Shown here: piece by piece, positions 28,388-36,776 of the stretch
How the letters are laid out: each line of letters opens with the position of its first letter
Position numbering within the stretch: the stretch's first letter is position 1
Origin: Terriglobus tenax
GTDB lineage: Bacteria; Acidobacteriota; Terriglobia; Terriglobales; Acidobacteriaceae
Length of the DNA: 64,000 nt
Assembly: GCF_025685395.1 (NCBI RefSeq)
Contig: NZ_JAGSYA010000003.1
Coordinates: forward strand, 186,001 to 250,000
Reading direction: 5' to 3'
The notes under the pieces: model-generated
The model's database searches: none
What the model was told of the DNA's origin: nothing
Seen by the model: the letters and a program-made list of their open reading frames with translations, nothing else
Position numbers and translations under genes: made by a program

Positions 28388-28452
28388 AGAGAGCCGTTGC
28401 ACAGCGCGCCAGGGCAGGCGCAAGGTTATAGGCGTAGGTCGGAGCGGAACCA

Positions 28453-30357
28453 ATGCTGGACGAAAACTCGGTCATATCCAAAGAGGAGAAGGTCTCTCCG
28501 CTGAAGCTGAACATGGTTCAGTATGTTGTGGCGCTGATGCTCGTGGTGCTTCTCGCCGGGCTTTGGCGTCTGCAGGTGGTCAGCGCCGACAACTACCGCG
28601 TTCTGGCCGAGCAGAACCGCATCCGCAAGGTGCCCATTATGGCGCCGCGCGGCAAGATCTTCGACCGCGAAGGCCGTCTCCTGGTCGACAACTACGCCTC
28701 CATCTCCTGCTACCTTCTGCGCGAGCCCTCGCACGACCTGACCGCTGACCTGCCCCGCATCGCAGAGGGGCTGCATATGACGGTCGACCAGATCCAGTAC
28801 GTTCTGCGCAAATACCAGTACGCTCCCAAATACCAGCCCATCCCGCTGAAGCAGGACCTCTCGCCCGACGAGGTGGCCTTCATCGAGGCGCACCGCAATG
28901 AGCTGCCCGAGCTGGAAACACTGGACGAGCAGCGCCGTCTGTATCCCAACGGAGGCTTCGCGGCCCACCTGATCGGCTACGTTGGAGAAATCAGCGAAAA
29001 CGACCTGAACAAGGAGAAATACGCCTTCTACCAGGCCGGCGATGTTGTCGGAAAGTCCGGCGTGGAGGCTACCTACGACGCCGTCCTGCGCGGTACGGAC
29101 GGCTCCCGCGATGTGGTCGTCGACAGCCGTGGCCGCGAGGTCGGCCAGCTTGGCCAGCAGGACCCCGTCCCCGGCAAGGACCTTCGCCTCAGCATCGATC
29201 TTGACCTGCAGATGGCTGCCGAGAAAGCCATGGAAGGCAAGACCGGCGCCATGGTCGCCATGGACCCGCACACCGGCCAGATTCTCGCCATGGTTTCGCG
29301 GCCTACGTATGACCCCAACCAGTTCGCCGTCCGCCTGACCCGCGACTACTGGAACAAGATCCTCAACGACCAGGACCACCCCATGATGAACAAGGCCATC
29401 CAGGCGCAGCTCGCACCGGGGTCCACCTTCAAGATCATCATGTCCTACGCTGGCCTGGAAGAAGGCCTGGCGCAGGATCTGCACGTAAACTGCGCGGGCG
29501 GCGGCACCTTCTTCGGCCACTTCTTTGCCTGCGACAAGCACCACGGAGGCGTCGACATCTATCACGCCATTCCGTGGAGCTGTGACACTTTTTACTACAC
29601 GCTGGCCGAGCGCCTGCAGATCGATACCATCGCGAAATACGCCACCTCGGTCGGCATCGGCCAGAAAACCGGCATCGACCTGCCGGACGAGGCAACCGGC
29701 ACGATGCCCTCTACCGCCTGGAAGCTGAAGAACTTCCACGACAAGTGGTACGCGGGTGAGGTCATCTCGGTCGGCATCGGGCAGGGAGCTGTGCAGGCTT
29801 CTCCCATTCAGCTGGCCCGCGCGCTCAGCGGCATTGCCTCCGGCGGAGCCCTGAAGCGTCCACACGTCATCCTCGACGGTCAGCTCCCGGAGCAGTATGT
29901 CCAGGCCGTACGCGATACCTATCCCGGTAGCGGGGAAAAACAGGTGCCCCTCAAGACGGAGAACTGGCAGATCATCACTGATGCCATGGCGGAGACCCTG
30001 AACACCGGCACCGCCGCCGCCTCTCACTTGGAAGGCATCGACTTTGCCGGAAAGACCGGCACCGCGCAGGTGATGAGCCACGCGGCCCTGGCGCGTTCCG
30101 GCGGCGGCAAAAAGACCGTGCCCAACGCATGGTTTGTCGGCATGGCTCCGCGCCGCAATCCGGATATCGTCGTTGCCGTGTTGTGGGAGAACGGCGACTG
30201 GGGATCGAACTCCGCCAAGCTGGGCGCGCAGGTGGTCAACACCTTTGTGGAAAAGCAGAGGAAAAAGGCCGGCAACCTGATCAAGGTCGCTGAAGCTCCC
30301 AAACCCGCGCCGTCTTCTGGCAGTGCGGCTAAAAAAGAAGAGCCGGTCACCAACTAG
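28453..30357 (+). CDS. mrdA: Penicillin-binding protein 2 (elongasome transpeptidase)
   Basis: The 634-residue class B PBP has a transmembrane helix at about residues 23-42, a pedestal domain (MAPRGKIFDREGRLLVDN) and the transpeptidase domain. The catalytic Ser is in GSTFK near residue 325; WSCDTF supplies the SxN-type motif (Ser-Cys-Asp, as in PBP2 proteins) and AGKTGTAQV the KTG triad. It cross-links lateral-wall peptidoglycan with RodA. The C-terminal 30 residues are a Lys/Pro-rich tail. Position between mreD and rodA distinguishes it from division PBP3. Confidence 0.96.
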   Translation: MLDENSVISKEEKVSPLKLNMVQYVVALMLVVLLAGLWRLQVVSADNYRVLAEQNRIRKVPIMAPRGKIFDREGRLLVDNYASISCYLLREPSHDLTADLPRIAEGLHMTVDQIQYVLRKYQYAPKYQPIPLKQDLSPDEVAFIEAHRNELPELETLDEQRRLYPNGGFAAHLIGYVGEISENDLNKEKYAFYQAGDVVGKSGVEATYDAVLRGTDGSRDVVVDSRGREVGQLGQQDPVPGKDLRLSIDLDLQMAAEKAMEGKTGAMVAMDPHTGQILAMVSRPTYDPNQFAVRLTRDYWNKILNDQDHPMMNKAIQAQLAPGSTFKIIMSYAGLEEGLAQDLHVNCAGGGTFFGHFFACDKHHGGVDIYHAIPWSCDTFYYTLAERLQIDTIAKYATSVGIGQKTGIDLPDEATGTMPSTAWKLKNFHDKWYAGEVISVGIGQGAVQASPIQLARALSGIASGGALKRPHVILDGQLPEQYVQAVRDTYPGSGEKQVPLKTENWQIITDAMAETLNTGTAAASHLEGIDFAGKTGTAQVMSHAALARSGGGKKTVPNAWFVGMAPRRNPDIVVAVLWENGDWGSNSAKLGAQVVNTFVEKQRKKAGNLIKVAEAPKPAPSSGSAAKKEEPVTN

Positions 30358-30428
30358 TCAATTCGCTGCCCGGGAGACGAGCCGTATTGCTCTCCACGCA
30401 GCCGTTACACTGAAGCTGTCCTATCTCC

Positions 30429-31529
30429 ATGCGCCGTTTTTCAACCTTCCGCGATTTCGATTGGGTCCTGCTGGGCTTTGTGCTGCTGCTGAGCGTGATC
30501 TCCGTGCTGGAGATTTACTCGGCGACGATGCACACCAAGTTCCATGGTTTTGAGAAGAAGCAGATGGAGTTCCTGATCATCGGCCTGGTGCTGATGTTCC
30601 TTGTCTCGCTGATCGACTATCACATGCTGCTGGAGATCGTTCCCTGGGCCTATGGGGTCAGTATCGTTTCCCTGATTGCGGTGGCCCTTGTGGGAACAAG
30701 GGTGCTCGGCGCAAAGCGGTGGATCAAGTTTCCCGGGGGCATTCACTTCCAGCCAAGCGAGTGGATCAAACTCGTGCTGGTGATCGCCGTCGCCCGGTAT
30801 TTCTGGAGCCTGGGCGGGCGAGACCTTACCTGGAAGGACATCGCCAAGGCCTTCGCACTGGTGTGCATTCCCATGCTGATGGTGCTCAAGCAGCCGGACC
30901 TCGGCACCGCGCTGACCTATTCACCCATCCTGATCTGCGGCCTCTTCCTGGGCGGCATCCGCTTCAAGCAGGCGGCCATCCTTGTCATCAGCTTCCTTCT
31001 GCTGGTAGGCGGGGTGTGGAAGACGGGTAAGTTGCTGAAGCCTTACCAGAAGGCCCGCCTGACCAACTTTATTGACCCGGACAACGACCCGCAGGGCTCC
31101 GGCTACCAGATTCGCCAGTCGCTGATCGCTGTCGGCTCGGGCGGTATCTGGGGCAAGGGAACCACCAAGGGCACGCAGACGCAGGGCGACTTCCTGCCTA
31201 TTCCGTATACGGACTTCATCTTCGCAGCCTTCTGCGAGGAGCATGGTTTTGTCGGTGCGCTGGGCGTTCTGCTGATCTACTTCCTGATCCTGATGCGGCT
31301 GATCCAGAACGCGCAGACCGCGCCCGATCCACCCGGAGCCTTCATCATAATGGGCATTGTGGCCATCATCATCTTCCAGATGGCGGTCAACATCGGCATG
31401 GTCATCGGCTTTATGCCGGTCACAGGCATTCCGCTGCCGCTTATGAGCTACGGAGGGTCGTCCGTACTGTTCACCTTCATGGCGCTGGGGATTGTGATGA
31501 ATGTGCGTATGCGCCGGTTTGTGAACTAG
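30429..31529 (+). CDS. rodA: SEDS peptidoglycan glycosyltransferase RodA
   Basis: The 366-residue protein has about ten transmembrane helices. SEDS signatures are ALVGTRVLGAKRWIKFPG, the FQPSEWIKLVLVI segment, the extracytoplasmic loop DFLPIPYTDFIFA that contains the essential Asp, and the C-terminal LPLMSYGGSSVLFTFMALGI. It polymerises glycan strands with PBP2. It ends the mre operon. Its TAG stop overlaps the stop of an oppositely oriented antitoxin remnant (31526-31676), and I see no terminator in the space between them. Confidence 0.96.
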   Translation: MRRFSTFRDFDWVLLGFVLLLSVISVLEIYSATMHTKFHGFEKKQMEFLIIGLVLMFLVSLIDYHMLLEIVPWAYGVSIVSLIAVALVGTRVLGAKRWIKFPGGIHFQPSEWIKLVLVIAVARYFWSLGGRDLTWKDIAKAFALVCIPMLMVLKQPDLGTALTYSPILICGLFLGGIRFKQAAILVISFLLLVGGVWKTGKLLKPYQKARLTNFIDPDNDPQGSGYQIRQSLIAVGSGGIWGKGTTKGTQTQGDFLPIPYTDFIFAAFCEEHGFVGALGVLLIYFLILMRLIQNAQTAPDPPGAFIIMGIVAIIIFQMAVNIGMVIGFMPVTGIPLPLMSYGGSSVLFTFMALGIVMNVRMRRFVN

Positions 31530-31676
31530 GGCTTTGACGGAATCTTGTAGAACTCAAACTGCTTCGGTCCAACGTCCCTGAGATCCACCTCATCACCTTC
31601 TTTTAAGGTCGAGCGCTTTCACAATAGTCTCGGAAAGCGGAAGAGCAAAATCGTCATCCCATTTTTCTATTTGCAT
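31526..31676 (-). pseudogene. Frameshifted and truncated MazE/AbrB-type antitoxin remnant
   Basis: Leftward from ATG 31676 the frame reads MQIEKWDDDFALPLSETIVK, then ALDLK, and meets TGA two codons later. Removing one base from the AAAA run (31601-31604 on the plus strand) continues the family sequence as EGDEVDLRDVGPKQFEFYK and stops at 31526. This matches the DNA-binding swapped-hairpin domain of MazE-like antitoxins (typically KWGNSLAVRLP..VVEALGLKEGDEVEL). The C-terminal toxin-binding half is missing, and no toxin gene is next to it. The stretch is A/T-rich, and its final TAG overlaps the rodA stop. It is most probably decay of an acquired toxin-antitoxin locus. Confidence 0.7.
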
Positions 31677-31720
31677 GGCCAGATTGCAGGTCTAATTTCC
31701 TTCCCGCACCTCGGATAGTG

Positions 31721-31860
31721 CATACTAGGGGCATACCTGCCCGAGGCCAGGCCTCCGGCAGATGGGTTGCACCCGTCCTAGCGGCGCTTTGTGAGCGCGG
31801 GCGGCGAACAAGATTTTATAAGTGATTCCAGCCAGGCGAGGACGATTCCGCCCGCTGGAC
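31721..31860 (+). ncRNA. Candidate structured leader RNA upstream of rne/rng
   Basis: A possible -10 box (CATACT, preceded by TG) is at 31721. Downstream, CTAGG (31725-31729) pairs with CCTAG (31777-31781) and closes a junction with two arms. Arm one is CTGCC-C-GAGGC with GCCTC-C-GGCAG (31737-31761); arm two is GGGT-TGC-ACCC (31764-31774). Further stems are GCGCT/AGCGC (about 31784-31798) and TCCAGC..GGCG with CGCC..GCTGGA (31827-31859). The remainder to 32077 contains no convincing gene; a 52-codon frame (31879-32034) has no good ribosome-binding site. Long structured leaders on rne mRNA mediate autoregulation in E. coli. No known riboswitch class was recognised. Confidence 0.4.
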
Positions 31861-32077
31861 AGGATTGAAGAAGAAACGATGAATGCATACGGACCGCGAA
31901 CGGCCGCACCTCACGTTGAGGCAGCACAGGTCACAAAATCCGTATGTGTTTTCCCCGCTGTTACCCCCTCTATGTCAGTTATGGAACACTTCGATGCTCC
32001 CCCGGGAACGGGGCGGCACGGGGCGGGAGCGTAGCACGGAATTTTCTGCTTTTCTGTTCGGCAGGTAGTTGATTCGC

Positions 32078-32101
32078 CTGGTCTTTGAAGAAAGAGACCA
32101 G
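32078..32101 (+). promoter_or_regulatory. Start-proximal hairpin on the rne/rng mRNA
   Basis: CTGGTCT (32078-32084) pairs with AGACCAG (32095-32101), leaving the purine-rich ribosome-binding sequence GAAGAAAG in the loop, two bases before the ATG at 32104. It could modulate ribosome access or be a cleavage target for autoregulation. Confidence 0.45.
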
Positions 32102-32103
32102 AC

Positions 32104-35100
32104 ATGTCGAAGGAAATTTTCATCTCCTCAACGCCGCACGAAACGCGGCTGGCCATCGTGGAAAACGATGCGCTTTCGGAGATCTACTACGAGCGCGAGA
32201 ACGAGTACACCCTCGCCGGCTCCATCTATAAAGGCAAAGTAACGCGCGTTCTCCCGGGTATGCAGTCGGCGTTTGTCGACATCGGCCTGGAGCGCGATGC
32301 CTTCCTCTACATTACCGATTTTTTGGAAGAGAGCCCGGACTCGGATGAGTTCGATACCGAGGGCTCTGCTCCTGCCGCAAGTGCCAGCACCTCGTCTGAA
32401 CCGCGTGCTGAGCGTGGCGACAAGGCCGACCGCGGGGACAAGGGCGGACGCCGCCGTGGCCGTGGACGCCGTGGACGCGACCGTGGCGACCGCACCGAAC
32501 AGCCCCAGGCTGCGCAGGACGCGCCCACCGGCGAGACCGTTGTACTCGAAGGCGGCTTCTCGGATGACGAGCCCGCAGAGTTTACCGCTCCGGCAGTAAG
32601 CGAGGGCGGAGACAGCCAGGCACAGGGTGAGGACGAGGCAGGCAGCCGTCGCTGGCGTGGCCGTCGCGGCCGTCGCCGTGGCCGCGGAGCCCGTCGTGAC
32701 GAGCAGCAGGCCGCTCTGAGCGGTGAGCCCCGTTCCGAGCATGAGTCCGACCCCGTTGAATTTGAGCCCGAAGCACACCCGGCTGAATTGCCGGAGCTGC
32801 ACGCCGAGGTCGCCGCTGACCTGGAAGCGCCGTTTGTTCTGCCCGGCGAATCTCTATCGAAGTACCGCACCGGCGGCGAACCTGCTCCCACGGAAGAGGC
32901 AAAGCCCGCAGCCGCTGCTGCTCCGGCCGTTGTTGGCCTGGCCAAGCCCAAGACCCTTGTAGAAGAGCTGGACGCCACCGGCTGGGATGGCGGTTTCGCT
33001 CTTCCCGGCGAGACGCTGAGCCGCCGTCGTGGCGGCAAGCCGCAGGCAGCTCCCAGGCCCATCGCGGAAGCTGTTCCTGTCATCGCCGAGCAGCCCACCG
33101 AGGTACAGGCCACCGCTACCGATCTGGAGTTCTCTCCTGCAGCGGAGGAGAAGCCGGTCGAAGCCGCTGCTGAGGCAGTAGTTGAGGCCTCTCCTGTTGC
33201 CGAGGCTGCCGTCGAAGCTGCTCCTGCGGAAGCTGTTGTGGAAGCACCGGCTGCCAAGCCGGAAGAGCCCACCGAGTACGAGCCCACCGAGGGGTCAGCC
33301 TCGTTCCGTGTCGATCCTTCGCAGAGCGAGTTCCGTCAGAAGCCGGAACCGGAGGTTGAGGAAGAAGAGATTGTGATCGAGGAGGCCGCTGCTGAGGAGA
33401 ACGAGGCAGTTGAGCATGCCTTTACCACCCTGCAGCCCACGGGCGAGATGATCTCTGAGGTAGCGACTCCGGAAGACCCCGCCGCTCCGATCGAGCACGA
33501 GTCCGCTGTACAGTCCGTCACTCTCGCGGAAGCTGAGTTTGCCGTGACCCCGGTGGAAGAGACTGTTGCCGCCGCTTCGCCTGTCCTGGATGGCGAGTTT
33601 GAAGAAGAGGTCATCGAAGAGGAAGAGTACGAGTTCGAGCCTCTGGCCATGCACGCCTCCGACGATGAGTTCTTTGAGGATGACCTGGAGGAGGAGACGC
33701 TGGAAGGCGCCGCCGACCTGGGCACCATGCTGCGCGACATGTCCATTGACGAGGCGACCCAGCCCGATGAGGACGAAGAAGAAGATGAGGACGAGCACGA
33801 GGAGCTGACACTCGAAGGCGATTTTGAGGAGACCTCAGAGGAAGATGCTCCCTCAGAAGAAGAGGCGGAAGGTGTCACCGCCGACGGACAGGCCCAGCCG
33901 CGCCGCGAGCGCAGCGGCCGCCGTGATCGGGATGGCCGCCGTGGCGGACGCAGCGGCGGACGTGACCGTGGCGGTAACCGCGACCGCGGTCGTGGCGGAC
34001 GTGGCCCCAGCCGTGCCTCTATGCAGACCACCGACCTGCCGGCCATCAGCGACCTGCTGAAGCCCGGCCAGGAGGTCCTGGTCCAGATCGCCAAGGAGCC
34101 CATCGCCAAGAAGGGTGCGCGCATCACCTCGCACATTGCCCTTCCGGGCCGCTTCCTGGTCTTTATGCCGACGGTCAACCACGTTGGTGTCTCGCGTAAG
34201 ATCTCGTCGGATGATGAGCGTCGCCGCCTGAAGCAGGTACTGCTCAGCGAAAAGGGCGAGGCCACCGGTGGCTTTATTGTCCGCACGGCCGCCGACGGCG
34301 CCAGCGAGCAGGAGCTCCGCAGCGACCTTCGCTTCCTGATCAACCTGTGGAACGATATCAAGGGCCGTTCGGAGTCTTCCAAGCCGCCCGCGCTGATCTA
34401 CCACGATCTCAACCTCGTCGAGCGCATCCTGCGCGACCAGGTCACCGATACCTTCTCGCACATCTGGGTCGACACGGAAACCGAGTACGAGCGTGTCCTT
34501 CGCTTCCTGCAGCGCTTTGAGCCCTCGCTCATTCGCCGCGTGAAGCTCTACACCAAGGAAACGCCGCTCTTCGAGCAGTTCGGCATCTCGGAAGAGATCA
34601 ACAAGGCCCTGCGTTCGAAGGTATGGCTGAAGTCTGGCGGATCCATCGTGATCAACCAGACTGAGGCGCTGGTAGCCATCGACATCAACACCGGCAAGTA
34701 CGTCGGCAAGACGGCCCGCCTTGAGGACACCATCGTCAAGACGAACCTCGACGCCATCCCGGAGATCGTTCGCCAGATCCGCCTGCGCGACCTGGGCGGC
34801 ATCATTGTCATCGACTTCATCGACATGGACGAGCGCAAGAACCGCCAGAAGGTGCTCACCGCTCTCGAAGAAGAGTTGAAGAACGATCGTGCCCCGTCGA
34901 AGGTTCTGCAGTTCAACGATTTCGGTCTTGTGGCGATCACGCGTAAGCGCGTGAAGCAGTCGCTGGAGCGCACCCTGAGCACCCAGTGCAACATCTGCGC
35001 CGGCACCGGCATGGTGAAGTCGCCGGTCACGGTTGCCAACGAGATCTACATCGAGATGCGCAAGATGTACAAGCACATCGACAAGGGCGACGTGATGCTG

Positions 35101-35238
35101 CGCGTGCATCCTGAGGTGGTCAAGCAGTTGAAGACCAACAATGCAAACTGGCTGCACGAGATGGAAGAGATGACGGGCAAGACCATCCTGGTGAAGAGCG
35201 ACCCGAGCCTGCACCCGGAGCAGTTTGATATCCACTAA
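32104..35238 (+). CDS. Ribonuclease E/G with S1 domain split by a ~570-residue insertion
   Basis: The protein has 1044 residues. Residues 1-76 are the first half of the S1 domain (SIYKGKVTRVLPGMQSAFVD, ERDAFLYITDFLEE). The second half resumes at about 648 (LLKPGQEVLVQIAKEPIAKK). The catalytic core follows: Asp860 in ALVAIDINTG and Asp904 in IIVIDFIDMD match the Mg-binding Asp pair of E. coli RNase E (spacing 44 against 43), and C962-N-I-C965 is the zinc-link. Without the insertion the enzyme is RNase G-sized. The insertion has Arg/Gly-rich basic tracts at each end (about 100-130, 180-195, 600-640), a strongly acidic middle, and two copies of a motif FxLPGExLSxxR at 244 and 298. It probably binds RNA and partners. 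The leader and a terminator show it is a single-gene unit. Confidence 0.93.
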   Translation: MSKEIFISSTPHETRLAIVENDALSEIYYERENEYTLAGSIYKGKVTRVLPGMQSAFVDIGLERDAFLYITDFLEESPDSDEFDTEGSAPAASASTSSEPRAERGDKADRGDKGGRRRGRGRRGRDRGDRTEQPQAAQDAPTGETVVLEGGFSDDEPAEFTAPAVSEGGDSQAQGEDEAGSRRWRGRRGRRRGRGARRDEQQAALSGEPRSEHESDPVEFEPEAHPAELPELHAEVAADLEAPFVLPGESLSKYRTGGEPAPTEEAKPAAAAAPAVVGLAKPKTLVEELDATGWDGGFALPGETLSRRRGGKPQAAPRPIAEAVPVIAEQPTEVQATATDLEFSPAAEEKPVEAAAEAVVEASPVAEAAVEAAPAEAVVEAPAAKPEEPTEYEPTEGSASFRVDPSQSEFRQKPEPEVEEEEIVIEEAAAEENEAVEHAFTTLQPTGEMISEVATPEDPAAPIEHESAVQSVTLAEAEFAVTPVEETVAAASPVLDGEFEEEVIEEEEYEFEPLAMHASDDEFFEDDLEEETLEGAADLGTMLRDMSIDEATQPDEDEEEDEDEHEELTLEGDFEETSEEDAPSEEEAEGVTADGQAQPRRERSGRRDRDGRRGGRSGGRDRGGNRDRGRGGRGPSRASMQTTDLPAISDLLKPGQEVLVQIAKEPIAKKGARITSHIALPGRFLVFMPTVNHVGVSRKISSDDERRRLKQVLLSEKGEATGGFIVRTAADGASEQELRSDLRFLINLWNDIKGRSESSKPPALIYHDLNLVERILRDQVTDTFSHIWVDTETEYERVLRFLQRFEPSLIRRVKLYTKETPLFEQFGISEEINKALRSKVWLKSGGSIVINQTEALVAIDINTGKYVGKTARLEDTIVKTNLDAIPEIVRQIRLRDLGGIIVIDFIDMDERKNRQKVLTALEEELKNDRAPSKVLQFNDFGLVAITRKRVKQSLERTLSTQCNICAGTGMVKSPVTVANEIYIEMRKMYKHIDKGDVMLRVHPEVVKQLKTNNANWLHEMEEMTGKTILVKSDPSLHPEQFDIH

Positions 35239-35253
35239 ACCCTAATGGAATGG

Positions 35254-35293
35254 CGGGTTCCGCATTGCACGATGCGGAACCCGTTTTCTTTTG
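35254..35293 (+). terminator. Rho-independent terminator of rne/rng
   Basis: A perfect 12-bp stem, CGGGTTCCGCAT (35254-35265) with ATGCGGAACCCG (35272-35283), has a six-base loop and is followed by TTTTCTTTTG. Confidence 0.92.
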
Positions 35294-35406
35294 TTTGTAT
35301 CCATTTGCCGGGAAAAAGCGTCCTACACAACAACCGGGAAAAACCGGTGTCTGAACAGGCCAGAGGATACCCATATCCTCGTTTGAACCAAGGAGCGATA
35401 CATATC

Positions 35407-36312
35407 ATGCAGATGAGTACTGAGTTTGCCGGCCGGCGCATTGTCAAAATTCTAGGAGTGTTTGCCCTGGCGGCAGGATCGCTGGTCGCCAAAGCGCAGA
35501 CCGCACAGGAACCGAAGCTGGATCTGACTCCGTCTCTTCCTTCGCTGAACCAGTACCTGCACGACACTACGCCGGAGGCGAGCTACAGCTCGTCGCAGGT
35601 GGCCATGGTGGAGCCTGCCATGAACTTCTCCTCCAGCGAGATGCAGCCGCCCCCGCGCCGCCAGTACGGGCGTCCGCGTTACAACGACCGCAACCATAAT
35701 CCTGATGGCTCCAACCGCTACACCTTTGCCGTCGGTGGCGGATTCGCCGTTCCGGCCGGTCACAGCGGCCAGATCTTCAAGCCAAGCTGGAAGTTCATGG
35801 TCGGCGGCGGTGTGAACTTCAACAAGACCGTGGCCCTGTTGCTGGAATACAACTATGACCACTTCGGCATGACGCAGGGCTACCTGCAGGCCGTGGCCGA
35901 TGCCAATGACATGACCCAGCTGGGCGGCAACGGCCACCTGTGGTCCGTCACGCTGAACCCGATGATCACCTACTACCACGGCGAGAGCCTGGGCGCGTAC
36001 ATCATCGGCGGCGGTGGCTTCTATCGCAAGCTCTTCAACTTCACGCAGGCCACCACGCAGCTTTGCTACAGCCCGTATTACGGCTACTACTACTGCACCG
36101 GCAACCAGACCATTGCGCACTGGTCCAACAACGCTGGCGGAGCCAACCTGGGTGCGGGCTTTACCTGGAAGGTCTCCAAGTGGAGCAACCAGAAGTTCTT
36201 TGCCGAGGCACGCTACGTATGGGTGAACAACCAGAAGAACCTGAACAATGGCTGGATTGAGGCCAACGACCGCACCGGCTATTTCCCGGTGACCTTCGGT
36301 CTACGTTGGTAG
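35407..36312 (+). CDS. Outer-membrane beta-barrel protein (OmpA/opacity-like)
   Basis: The 301-residue protein starts at ATG 35407, after AAGGAG eleven bases upstream; this gives a signal peptide (residues 5-30, ending SLVAKAQ). Residues about 35-95 are low complexity with a PPPRRQYGRPRYNDRN segment. The rest alternates strands and turns (YTFAVGGGFAVPAGHS, WKFMVGGGVNFNK, LGAYIIGGGGFYRK) and ends ...YFPVTFGLRW with a terminal aromatic, the barrel-insertion signature. An eight-strand barrel is likely. Function is unknown. It is enclosed by strong terminators on both sides, so it is a single-gene unit. Confidence 0.8.
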   Translation: MQMSTEFAGRRIVKILGVFALAAGSLVAKAQTAQEPKLDLTPSLPSLNQYLHDTTPEASYSSSQVAMVEPAMNFSSSEMQPPPRRQYGRPRYNDRNHNPDGSNRYTFAVGGGFAVPAGHSGQIFKPSWKFMVGGGVNFNKTVALLLEYNYDHFGMTQGYLQAVADANDMTQLGGNGHLWSVTLNPMITYYHGESLGAYIIGGGGFYRKLFNFTQATTQLCYSPYYGYYYCTGNQTIAHWSNNAGGANLGAGFTWKVSKWSNQKFFAEARYVWVNNQKNLNNGWIEANDRTGYFPVTFGLRW

Positions 36313-36332
36313 AACACCGGAAGCAGAAACAA

Positions 36333-36370
36333 AAGGGGTGACGGCAGACCGCCGTCACCCCTTGTTCTTT
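36333..36370. terminator. Bidirectional terminator between convergent genes
   Basis: AAGGGGTGACGGC (36333-36345) pairs with GCCGTCACCCCTT (36351-36363). A-rich sequence lies to the left and GTTCTTT to the right, so it can stop transcription from both the barrel gene and the leftward gene at 36385. Confidence 0.85.
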
Positions 36371-36384
36371 ATGCCTATGCGGGC

Positions 36385-36765
36385 CTACATGCCTGCGATG
36401 AGCAGCGATCCACCGGCAATTCCGGCAACGGCAAACAGCGCCTGCGCCGCGCGCGAGCGGCTCAACTGGCCGCTGTTGGTCAGCACAATATAGCTAATCG
36501 CCAGGACCAGGATGCCCGCAGGCAGATAAATCTGGTATGGCTTGTCTCCGGGAGACAGACGGGTGGCGACATACCCTCCAGCCGCTCCGCACACCGCCCA
36601 TAGAAGCGAGTGCAGCGTGATGAAGGCGCCGGTGAAGTGTCCCTTGCGCATGACAAACCTGGGTTGCAGCGCGGTAACGCCAAAGGTCAGTGCAAGATAG
36701 ACCCCGATGACCGCAAGGTATCCGCACAGCACGGAGATGACTACAAAGAGAATGAGGTGGGGCAT
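36385..36765 (-). CDS. Small integral membrane protein, unknown
   Basis: The 126-residue protein has four predicted transmembrane helices (about residues 4-28, 46-68, 78-96 and 104-124). A basic loop RFVMRKGHFTG follows helix 1 and a polar loop SRSRAAQ lies before helix 4. I recognise no family motif. It lies 11 bp downstream of the peptidase gene on the same strand and is probably co-transcribed. Confidence 0.65.
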   Translation of the reverse strand: MPHLILFVVISVLCGYLAVIGVYLALTFGVTALQPRFVMRKGHFTGAFITLHSLLWAVCGAAGGYVATRLSPGDKPYQIYLPAGILVLAISYIVLTNSGQLSRSRAAQALFAVAGIAGGSLLIAGM

Positions 36766-36776
36766 TCGTTTCGATC

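Noticed and set aside
31721-31860. Known riboswitch, 6S RNA, SRP RNA or tmRNA in the rne leader
   Set aside because: None of the conserved cores of these classes could be recognised; only base-paired stems are seen.
31879-32034. 52-codon frame (MNAYGPRTAAPHVEAAQ...) within the rne leader
   Set aside because: No Shine-Dalgarno of useful strength and no domain; it lies in a leader that is better explained by RNA structure. A regulatory leader peptide is not excluded.
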